Shown piece by piece: positions 12,801 to 24,800 of a stretch of 64,000 nucleotides of DNA. The position numbers and the translations under genes are program-made. The DNA lies in assembly GCA_902728285.1 (NCBI GenBank), contig CACVBU010000468.1, forward strand, positions 969,003 to 1,033,002, given 5' to 3'. The DNA comes from Clytia hemisphaerica. Its lineage: Eukaryota > Cnidaria > Hydrozoa > Leptothecata > Clytiidae. Positions within the stretch are counted from its first letter, which is position 1. Each line of letters opens with the position of its first letter. The notes under the pieces were generated by a model, which did no database searches, was not told the DNA's origin, and saw only the letters and a program-made list of their open reading frames with translations.

Positions 12801-15800
12801 TTTCACAGCTTTTTCCATACATGAATGGAACTATTTTCAAAAGACATTGATTTTCAGAAACTTGATTAAGACGTTGTTAAATCTAAATTATCATTTTGAA
12901 AATTTTCAGTTTGGACTTTGCAATATCAAAAATCTTGAAATATTTCATAAAAATCATAAATTCTATCTATCTATCGGGTCGTAAATTTAAGGGTAAACAC
13001 AAATATGTTCATAGTTTTCCTCCTATTACCACTGGGCTTAATATTTTGATTTTAACTACACCTCTGTTTTGGGGGCCCCAAACCTGCACTTTGACAACCA
13101 GGGGTGTACTGTAAAAATTTTATCAAACAAATTTATGCCCAAAACCCTCTAAATCACATTCCAAAACTATGGTCAAAATTTTGTATTAATATCTTAAAGA
13201 TATCTCGAGAAATCGTTAAAATTGCAAACCTCCGTTTTGGGGGCCATTAGAAAAAAGCTACCTATCTTAAAAATATTGTTGAAATTGAAAATTTTGAAAA
13301 ATAGCTGTCGGGAAATAAAGTAGAGATGTTAAAGTTTTGCATGCAAGAAAAATTTTTGTAAAACCTTTTTTCCTCTAGCTTTGAGAGAAATTTTAAATTT
13401 GATCGCCGTTTTGGGGGCCACATACTGTACATTTTCCGTGTACTTAACCTCGCTTGCTTTCAAAGAGGGAAACATTCGGGTCGCTTTCAACCGCTAATAT
13501 GCTTAGTTATAGTGAACAACTTGTGATATATTTTTTTCTCCTGTTTTCTTTAAAGCTGGTGATCATAGATTTACGTTCTAATCAATATTTCGACGGTGAA
13601 ACTCTTTGTAGGTAAGTGCTTGCAGGCGATTGCCATTTTCATCTTCTTTTTATAAACTGTTAAATAATGTTTTTTTGAGAACATCAAATTATTTCGAAAC
13701 CTTCAGGTGTTTTTAACTTTTAGTGTTTCCAGCCTAAAAATGTTCTAATATGTGTAATTTGGATCTTAACTTCCCAAAGAATTGTATGTTTCAGATTTTA
13801 CATAGCCTTGTTCTTAGAATGTTCTTACATTTCTTGGCCTGGAACCCTTATATGTTATGATATTTTCTGCCGTTATATGAACAAACTTATTAAATTATTC
13901 ATTTTTTTCTTCAGAAATATTCGGGGTACGAGACCCATTGTAAATACAGTAATTGTTGGGGTCACAAAGAGGTAGGATATTCCATTCCATTTTAAAGCTG
14001 ATGTCCGTGCGAACTTTCCTTTTGTGCCAAAAGTATACCGGGTGACCCAGTAAAAATTATAAGGTTTGATGGGTAACTGTGTCCGAACTAATATGAAAAC
14101 TTACATTATATAGGAAAAAGTTAACCATCAAACTTTTTTCTGGGTCCCCGATAAATTTTATTGGCGGGGGATTGATTATTCTTTCGCTTAAATATTTCGA
14201 TTTTTTTATGCCCAAATAATTTTAGAAGCGTTTTTGAACGATTTTTAAGATGCTCTAAGTAAGGTCTCTGTAATTTTAGTATTTTTTCAAAACTTTTTGA
14301 CACAAAATTTTGTTTAGAGGGGTAAGCTACTATTTCACCAATAAATTAACATTGAAATGTCACCTGGTCAGTAATATTACCTTTTCTTTCTCTTAGACCT
14401 GAAGGAGAAGACGTGTCTATATTACCTCTAATAAAAGCTGGTTTCGATAGGGTACGTAAAACATTATGATAATATAATTTCAAATTCATATATCTATACC
14501 AAAGGTTGATAAAATGACTGTAGTCGCCAAAACTCAAAAAATGTAAAGACGAGAAAACAGAAAATGCTAGATTCTATTAGTCATTCTAAAATAAGCGTAA
14601 ATCCTTAGGCATCACTTTTGCTTGCCCAGGTTTCTCTCTAGCTTCGGTTGTATCTCGCCATCATTGGTTGTTATGCTAATCACTCTCTCCTTCTTTCATT
14701 TTTACAGAGATTTGTAGAAGATTATAGTGTGACGGCGTGTTTTAATGAATTATTGATGTTGGATAACGGCGAAGTCTCATCCCAGTGTAAATTAAAGTAA
14801 GTGTACTGTATCATCAGAAAAGAATCAGAAAATTCACCATGACTTTTTTTCTCGATTAATTCCACCGATACGTTAGATAGATATGAGCCCTCCGAATGCA
14901 TTCGGGATGGGTCCTACCCACGAAGGAGCAGGAATCACGGCGCTGACAGACACTGCGACTTGACAGACGCGAGCTGCAAAGCCATGGCGTATACCATGAC
15001 ACTCAAACGACACTGGGAGAGCGATGCTCACGCTAGGCCGAACCTTATGAGTACCACGGCACGTCACAATGTCTGTCTAATCTACCCACACTCTTGTATC
15101 AGATTAATGGTACCCAATTCCTCTCACATGGCATGGCTTGACCCGGGTGAAGGTATGTTCACTTGCCAAGTGAATCGTAGAGACACGGTGGGTATCGATC
15201 TCAGGCCTCCCAGGCGGGAGTCAAGGATGATAACCACTATACCACTACGCCGATACGTTATACAAAACATTATTGCTGCTCTATTTTCCCAAGCCCATGA
15301 CAGGTGAATCAAAATAATTCGCCATCGGGTATCGAGTTAATAATGTTTCAGTTTCATGTAACTTGTACTACATCAATGTCAAAAGCAAACAAACTCTCTG
15401 ATCAACTAAACATGTAATTTTGCGCAGTTATCAGCCAATCAGAGTTTACTTGATATTTGCGTGCAAATTATATGGAATCAAAGCATGTGAAACGTATATT
15501 AGAATATTGACTTTGTCTAAACCTGCCAATCTCAGGTATATTTGACAGTTTTTGTAACTCATCACCAAGACTTTATTACCTTCTCATTCACTGTTTTAGA
15601 TACTATCTCAGTAAAAATTGCGAGTGATTTTCAGTTACTCGGATGATAAACGTATTTTTTATTCTCTTTTTTTTCAGAGCGACTTCGTGTTTATTTAGCG
15701 CTGTCGAACATGCTTATGACGCTATAGAAATTCAATGTGTAGATACAGAAAAGACGGAATTCCAGGTAAAATGTCTGTAAAGCTCGAGTTATAACTCGCC

Positions 15801-18800
15801 CATGAAATTGTAGCACTGGCTCTCAAATGTAATTTAAATGAGACGCTCTTTATTTGTAAAAAAGTATTAAAAAGTAAGTATATTCATCTGGTGGCTGTCG
15901 GCGGAGCCGGGAGTGAGGGAGTCTATCCCCTTTTCTATTTGCGCTAGACCTGAGAGATCGAATGCTGAGGTGGAGCACCACACCTACTCTCAGCTCCCAG
16001 TAACTTACCGCCTGGATCAGATTACCCAATCTAAGCTACTCATCCGCTGAGTTGGTGGTGACCGGGGATCGAACCCACAACCCTTAGATTGTAAGGTGAA
16101 TGCTCTACCGACTGGGCTACCCGGTCACGGTTATTTGTAAAAGCAACAATAAAAGAGCGTCTCATTCTTGATTTCCCAAGGGAGATGGTAGTCACTACAA
16201 TTTTTTCGAAAATAGACTTTCTCAAATACGTGAACCTTATATTTCTGCTTTTGCACACAAAATCTGAACTTTCATCTCATTTTTCGAATGCTGGATGAAA
16301 TGTTGTTCCGGTTTGTGCCAATGTAAATCCTTTGATCTCAAAATCCACCCAGAGAGATATTTTCAGAGCCTCGAAATGGAATTTTTATCATTAACCATTG
16401 AGTTTAAAGCCCGAAATAGCTAGAGAGAAATTTCTTGGATTCGTTCGTTCGTTCGTTCGTTCGTTCGTTCGTTCGTTCGTTCGTTCGTTCGTTCGTTCGT
16501 TCGTTCGTTCGTTCGTTCGTTCGTTCGTTCGTTCGTTCGTTCGTTCGTTCGTTCGTTCGTTCGTTCATTCATTTTATTGTTTAGTATGTGAATCCACGTT
16601 TTTCATCTTTATTTTTAACTTTATTGTTTAGTATGTGAATCCACGTTTTTCATCTTTATTTTTAACTTTATTGTTTAGTATGTGAATCCAGCCTATGAAA
16701 AAGTGACGGGTTTCTGGAGGTCCGAAATCGTTGGCAACCAGAAGAACAATATTTTATCGAATTGTGAAGTGCCAACGCCGGTAAGTTTGCTTCATTTCTC
16801 GCACGCTTCATCTTCCGTGTTCAACCACTAAAGGCCGGTCTCCACTCATCCTTTTTGCTTGGAAAAAAGATACGTCATAAAAATTAAAAGCTAGTTTTAT
16901 ATTTGTGTTGTTTTTTTCTGCAAATGAGATGTTAAGTTTTCCATTGACCTAGATCCTGACTGACTGAGGACGACAGTAAATCGGCTCTTTTACTGATCTC
17001 GACTTTACGGTTCCAAAACTGCTCTTTGTTCCAAATCACTTCAGTCACTCCTCCGCCTTAGAAGGGAAGATCGATAAACTCTCTACACTTTCTCATTCCT
17101 GTGGAAACCTTCCAATTACCATTCTCCTGCGGTGAAAGGCCTCTGAAAACTGAACTTTCTTGGCCTTTGGTGGACAACTCTATTTTAAAACTGATCGTGT
17201 AAAGTCAAACTGCAATCATGGATGAAATATTTGAGACAAAGGGGATTTCCCGGTGAAATTTTAAACACCACAAATTATTTTTAAGCGCCTTACCCATACC
17301 CTTTTTACCCATTGTTGGGGTTAGGAATTTCGCCTGTACCGTCAGTCTTTTGGCCATAAAGAGGTGTTTCCAGGCTTATTTCAAGGGACCTCCCCACCCT
17401 CTCCAAAAAGTCTCAAAATCCTGTATACTTTTGAATAAACGGCATGCGTTTGCGTCCCACGAGAGATATGTCCTACTATTGAGAAAACCTTTTCAACCGC
17501 TAAACTCATTATAAAAAACAACAACAGAAGAACACTGACTTAAAAAGTGGTTTGGACAATCTCTTAATCACCTTAAGGAGAATTCAAGATGCATTAGAAG
17601 AATATCAACAAAATTGTGAAATACACCCTATTTCTCTTTTTCCTCTCTCTAGCTTCTGATGATCTGTTTTCATTGCAAAATACTAATCCTCGATGCCTTG
17701 CCTTTTTCACACATCTGAACACCGCATAATGCTCTTTCGCAGATTGTCATTACTGTGTTCCAATGTTTTTGCATTAGAGATTGTACGAATACTTTTTACA
17801 TAGTCGGCTTTATGTTTTAATCCGTAAGGTTTAGTTTTTTTTTGGTTTCAAAACTTTTTCACGAGCCTGTTCAAAATGCTCCTCCCGTCGTTTCAGATCT
17901 TCCCTTAGACTTGTATGAATACAAGATCAGCAAGTTTTAAGCTTTAGCGCGATATTTTATTGGCAAAGTTCACACGCGCTGTCTTCTGCCAGGCAATAAT
18001 CCAGAAACATCGAAAAATAATCATAGCCTGGATACCCAGGCTACCTTTAAACTTTCTAAAGCAATCGGAAGCAAGGCAAATTTCAGAAATTAATTTTTCC
18101 TCTGTGTATCGGCCTTTTCGATGTTTCGAACGTTTAGTTTTTAGAACGCCATAGTTAATCAAGTGTAAATGGAACTTTACAGAAAAAAACAACAAGAAAA
18201 CAAGGCTGCTTCACAATTTTTACAATATCAGATGCTCAATCCAGTCAATTACAAAAAAAAAGGATCAGACATACCGCCAATGCATTATATTATGATGGTT
18301 TCATACTTAATGGGTTTTTTTGTTCTTCAGGAATCTCACGATAATATCTCCAAACAACTCAGTAGGGGAAAAGTAAGTAATTTTGTTTCAGTCCACCGTA
18401 CGGCACACCGTACGTTTTCAGGCCGCCCAAACAAAAAAAGGCCGTCTACAAAAACCTTAAGAATTAACTAACCGAACTTGAAATTATTTAAAAACCTTGA
18501 AGATGATGACTCTCATAGAGTTATCTATATACTAAAAGTCTAATTCTCTATGAGCCGTGGGGTGGCCATTATGGATTTTTGAGATGGGGGTTCCAGAGTT
18601 ACGTTACCGACTGTTTGGATGGGTGGGTGGGTGGCTGGGTGGCTGAAAACGAAAGCGAAAGTGGTCAGGGGAAGAGTGTGAAAATTAGCGTTTTTTAAAG
18701 AAGTCGTTGCAGTGCAAATCTTTCGCAAATTTAAAAACCCACTTTCCCGTGGAAATAATTGACGTTTTTTGTTTTTTTTGGACCCTTGGGGCATAAGCTA

Positions 18801-21800
18801 CCCGTTGACCGCAAAAATTTCAAAATTCGCGAATTGACCGTTGATAATATTAGGGGTAAAGAGACCCAATGACGTCACAGATTTGGGAAAAACTTGAAAA
18901 TGCGATATCTCGAGTTTGAAAAGGAGTTGGGAGGTCGGTGACCCCTCATTGGATCGAGAATTTTATGGAGAATACGATGGAAGGGTTTATATGGCTTGAG
19001 TGTGACTTTAAAATTTGGCTGAATTTTTAGGCGTTTTCAGACGATGACGTCATCAAAACAGAAAAAATGCGATATCTCGAGATTGGAAAGGAGTTTGGAG
19101 GTCATTGACCCCTCATTGGATCGGGAATTTAATGGAGAATAAGTTGGGAGGGGTAAAAGTGGGTATATAGAAACTTTAGAAAATAAATATATTCAAATTG
19201 GGGCATTTTGGGTCCGATGACGTCATCAAATCCTAAAAAATACAATATCTCGAGTTTGAGAAGGATTTATGCAATGATTGACCCCTCATTGGATCGGAAA
19301 TCATCAAGAGAATCGTTTGGATAAATGACAAATTGATTTCAGTGAAGTAAAAAGTTTATTACCCTTTCCATGACGTCACTTAGGGCCAAAATGATGTCAC
19401 CAAACATGAAATATGCGGTTTTCCGAGTTTTGACCAGTGAAAAGTGGTAATATTTCGTTCTTTGGGCTTACAATATACAAATCAGATCTTTTTATACTCC
19501 CCCACCATATATCCAAAGGGCTTTTGATGTGTTCAACAACACTCTACTCGGCGGGTGCGACGCCGGGTGACGGCTAGTCTATATACTAAAAGTCTAATTC
19601 TCTATGAGCCGTGGGGGAGCCATTATGGATTTTTGAGATGGGGGTTCGAGAGTTACGTGACCGATTTTGGTTGGTTGTTTGGTTGGATGGGTGGTTGAAA
19701 ACGAAAGCGAAAGTGGTCAGGGGAAGAGTGTGGAAATTAGCGTTTTTGTGAAGAAGTCGTTGCAGTGCAAATCTTTCGCAAATTTAAAAACCCACTTTCC
19801 CGTGGAAATAATTGACGTTTTTTGGTTTTTTGGGACCCTTGGGGCATAAGCTACCCGTTGACCGCAAAAATTTCAAAATTCGCGAATTGACCGTTGATAA
19901 CATTAGGGGTAAAGAGACCCAATGACGTCACAGATTTGGGAAAAACTTCAAAATGCAATATCTCGAGTTTGAAAAGGAGTTGGGAGGTCGGTGACCCCTC
20001 ATTGGATCGAGAATTTTATGGAGAATAAGATGGGAGGGTTTATATGGCTTGAGTGTGACTTTAAAATTTGGCTGAATTTTTTGGCGTTTTCAGTTGATGA
20101 CGTCATCAAAACAGGAAAAATGCGATATCTCGAGATTGGATAGGAGCTGGGAAGTTGTTGACCCCTCATTTGATCGGAAATTTAATGGATAATAAGTTGG
20201 GAGGGGTAATTGTTGGTATATAGAAACTTTCAAAAATAAATATATTTAAATTGAGGCTTTTTTGGTCCGATGACGTCATCAAAACCTTAAAAATACAATA
20301 TCACGAGTTTGAGAAGGATTTCAGTAATGATTGACCCCTCATTGGATCGGAAATCACCAAGAGAATATTTTGGTTAAATGACAAATTGATTTCAGTGAAG
20401 TTAAAAGTTGATTACCCTTTCGATGACGTCACTTAGGGCCAAAATGACGTCACCAAACATAAATTATGCGATTTTTCAAGCTTCGATTATTGATAAGTGG
20501 TAATATTTCGTTTTTTCGGCTTACAATATACAAATCAGATCTTTTTACCCTCCCCCACCATCCAAAGGGCTTTTGATGTGTTCAACAACACTCTACTCGG
20601 CGGGTGCGACGCCGGGTGACGGCTAGTCTATATACTAAAAGTCTAATTCTCTATGAGCCGTGGGGGAGCCATTATGGATTTTTTGAGATGGGGGTTCGAG
20701 AGTTACGTGACCGAATTTTTGGTTGGTTGGATGGATGGATGGGTGGTTGAAAACGAAAGCGAAAGTGGTCAGGGGAAGAGTGTGAAAATTAGCGTTTTTT
20801 TATAGAAGTCGTTGCAGTGTCAATCTTTCGCAAATTTAAAAACCCACTTTCCCTTGGAAATAATTGACGTTTTTTAGTTTTTTGGGACCCTTGGGGCATA
20901 AGCTACCCGTTGACCGCAAAAATTTCAAAATTCGCGAATTGACCGTTGACAACATTAGGGGTAAAGGGACCCAATGACGTCACAGATCTGGGAAAAACTT
21001 GAAAATGCGATATCTCGAGTTTGAAAAGGAGTTGAGAGGTCGGCGACCCCTCATTGGATCGAGAATTTTATGGAGAATAAGATGGGAGGGGTTTAGAGAC
21101 TTGAGTATGACTTTAAAATTTGGCTGAAAATTCAGGCGTTTTCAGTTGATGACGTCATCAAAATAGAAAAAATGCGATTTCTCGAGATTGGAAAGAAGTT
21201 TGGAGGTCATTGACCCCTCATTGGATCGGGAATTTGATGGAGAATAAGTTGTGAGGGGTAACAGTGGGTATATAAAATTTTTAGAAAATAAGTATATTCA
21301 AATTGGGGCATTTTGGGTCCTATGACGTCATCAAAACCTAAAAAATACAATATCTCGAGTTTGAGAAGGATTTATGCAATGATTGACCCCTCATTGGATC
21401 GGAAATCATCAAGAGAATCTTTTCGGTCAATCAAGTAATACTTTCAGTGAAGTGAAAAGTTTGTTACCCTTTCGATGACGTCACTTAGATCCCAAATGAC
21501 GTCACCAAACATGAAATATGCGATTTTTCAAGCTTCGATTATTGATAAGTGGTAATATTTCGTTTTTTCGGCTTAGAATTCAAGCTTATTACCCTCTCCC
21601 ACCATCCAAAGGGCTTTTGATGTGTTCAACAACACTCTACTCGGCGGGTGCGACGCCGGGTGACGGCTAGTATGATACTATCTGAGTTCATGGTCATTGA
21701 ATAGCACTCAAATTGGTCGGTGTTTATAATTAACTAATTGTGTATTAGACGTACGGTATTTTCGGTATGAAGCCGAAGCGACCGTAATAAAAAGGCACTC

Positions 21801-24800
21801 GTCATTTTCAATCCTCACCAATATACACTTTTTTTAAATAAAAACATCCAAAGATTTTGAGAGTTCGGATATTCTTAATTTTTCGGCTTCTTAGCCTAAA
21901 CATGTTCTTAACATGTTCTTAATTTCACTCTTTTGTGAGTATTTTTGTCCATTTTCCTAAGAAATTGAGTGTTTTAGAATCCCGAAGAGCTGAAGATGTT
22001 CTTAACTTGTTCTTAATATTTTGGCCATAAAAGCTTTATGTTGTTATATAGTTTGTTCTTTTAAAAGAATCTCTACTCTAACACTTTTAGTCATGGGAAG
22101 GAGTTTGCATCGCAAGGAAGAAAAGCGGAGAACAATTTGTACAGAGCCTAAAGATCGTTCCCATTATAGGACACGCGGGGTAAGTAACACTTCTTAACTC
22201 CCTCTTATTCTTGTTACAATGGACTCTCTCCAATTCGATCTTCAAGATTTTCTTCGAATTAGAGAATGATTCGAATTACAGAGAGTAGCGCGTTTTAGTA
22301 TCGGGGATATCGAGGGTGACGGAGAGTAAAGTCGATACAAAACAAAGTCGATAATTGATGTACGGCTCTATATCGCCTTTGCTCAGCTAAACAGACGACG
22401 GTATTTTGGTGTTTTTACTGTCGGTGAGCAAAGTGGACGGCGATTTTGGCGACATGTCAACTTTGCTTTATACCGTCTGTTTCGATTATCTCGAATACAC
22501 TTGCTAGTATTGGAGAAACTGCTGGACCAGCTGCTGGAATTGCTGAATTTTAAGCAATTTAAGGGTCAAAGTATAAAAAAATAATTCAATCTTGCACTAA
22601 AAATAAGAACAGTCCAGCCGCAACAAAATTTTAATTGCTTTAATAAAAAGAGTGTATTTGGAATATCGCATTTATGAATACTCTTAACAGTGATTAGGTA
22701 CCGAGCTTCTTCATGGAATTCCGTGAAATTTCCGTTTTTACGAATTTTTTAACTTAACCATATGGGAAAGCCGAGGAATATATAATCAATAGTTAATCTC
22801 GTCTTAAAGTGATAAAGGTATAAAGGGTAAAAAGTTGGAGGATGGTTTTTTTTACATGAGAAAATTTATGTTGTGTTTAACTTCTATGTAGTGTAGTGTG
22901 AAATATGAAATATAATGTGAAATTTATCATGCAATTTTATGACTTAGTTAAAATGTAATGTCCTTTAAAGCAAAACTATTAAGGTTGAGAATCTTAAAAA
23001 GCGTTAATAAATAGCAATTTTGAAATTGTCAACTTTCTTCGTAAGATATTTTCTATCAACACGACTTTGTTTCTGATTACACAGTTGCAAGCAAACTGTA
23101 TTTTGGTATTGAAAACGGTATTTCAAAAACCTCAGAAAATCTTTAAAAGTAAATGTTTCAGTCTGAAACTTAACTGTCAAAAGAGATACCAGTTCAATTT
23201 GTCGAAACATATAAAATGCTTATAGTAAAACGATCTTATGTGTTCTTGAAAGTTTTCTCTCGCATTGCATTGACCATTGTTGTATGCAAGTTCTCTTTGG
23301 CAGAACTCGTATGGTCACATCTGGAGAGGATTAAATAGTTTTTTGTTCTTTTTTGGTAGTCCGTTTTCTCTACTTAACCTTTTTCTCAGGTTTAAGTGCG
23401 TCTCTTTTTACTCGTACATTGATGTTGCTGTTGCCTTTGTTGATTTGAGAAAAACTTTGACTGTTTTCAAAAATTCAATCGGCGTTCCATTTGTTTTCAC
23501 TTCTCTTAAAGAGTTTTATTAATGACATTCTCATCTTGGGACTGCTGATAAACCAATCGAAGTTTATTTTTCTTTTTGTTCGCTTTGTTTGTTTGTTTGT
23601 AATTGTAGACTCATAACAATCATATCTGCCAGGTAAAAACTACAGTTGCTTCTCTTTAAGTTTTTTTTCGGATTTAGAGAAAGATTCGAATGATAGAAAG
23701 CATTTTATACTACTTTGCAGCTGAGGGGACAATGTTTTAGTTCGAATTACAAAAAGATTCGAACTATGAGGTTCGAATTAGAGAGAGAGTTGACTGAAAT
23801 CAACCGTCTCCGTAAACGGGACATTTTCAGTTCCCTGGATATTTTGAGCCTAGCTGCTAGGTGTAAAAAAATACTCCCTCTTGAAATTCAGCAAAATTCA
23901 GACTAAAACACTGAAGAAGGACTGAGTAATGTTATCTTAAGTAAGCTCAAATTCACCGAACGGTGGCTTAGCCGAAAATCAAAATTTTAGATTTATTTCA
24001 ACGGGATGACATTCACTGACTTTTATGTATCCCTGGACCAAGCTATATCCGCCATCTTTGATCGAAGTTTTTTTGAAGTTGGTACCCGTAAAGAAGACAT
24101 TGCAGTGTTGAAATTTAACGTCTAACGGCGCTACAAAGATTTTGCTTGGCCGGGATTGAGAAACTTGGTCCAGGGATATGTAAAGGTCAGTGATGACATT
24201 ACACACTGCTTCATAATGGGAACCAAAACTATTGACATTATATATTTGCGACCTTACTCCATGAGAACTCATCATTCATTTATAGCCAAAATCTTTTCTT
24301 TAATTTAGTGGTCATTATATATAAGATTAGACAGACATTGTGACGTGCCGTGGCACTCATAAGATTCGGCCTCGCGTGAGCATCGCTCTCCCAGTGCCGT
24401 TCGAGTGTCATAGTATACGCCATGGCTTGGCAGCTCGCGTCTGTCAAGTCGCAATGTCTGTCAGCGCCGTGATTCCTACTCCTTCGTGGTTAGGACCCAT
24501 CCCGAATGCATTCGGAGGGCTCATATCTATCTATCTATAATTAATTGTTTTTTCTTTTCTTCCTACTTTTTAGTCGTGTCACACATTACGTGGTTGTTAA
24601 ACGTGATCTAACAGCTGTGGAACGTGATTCTCAAATTCAACAAATGCATCAAGAATTACAGAAGGTAACGTACTGTGTTCAAAATTCTTCCGTCTCAGGG
24701 GGATCTTCGTCTCCGATCATGTTCAGGCGTTACAATTCCGTTCCGCTTCAAAACAAAATGAAGCCATGCTATTGGTTACATTCAAGTTTTATGTCACTTC

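Noticed and set aside
14873-15312. Overlapping open frames on both strands up to 115 codons
   Set aside because: They coincide with SINE copy B; the plus-strand 24340-24540 frame is the same sequence in copy C.
16050-16131. Possible tRNA gene on the minus strand
   Set aside because: A and B boxes and acceptor-like pairing are present, but the anticodon loop lacks U33, arm pairing is imperfect and the tRNA-like part is joined to a SINE body with target-site duplications.
16398-16631. Open frame with FVRS repeats
   Set aside because: It is the translation of the (TTCG)n microsatellite inside a PDE8 intron.
18524-21670. Satellite DNA interpretation of the 1.05-kb tandem repeats
   Set aside because: The TC start, CTAG end, subterminal hairpin and single A|T outer junction identify the unit as a Helitron, and only three units are present.
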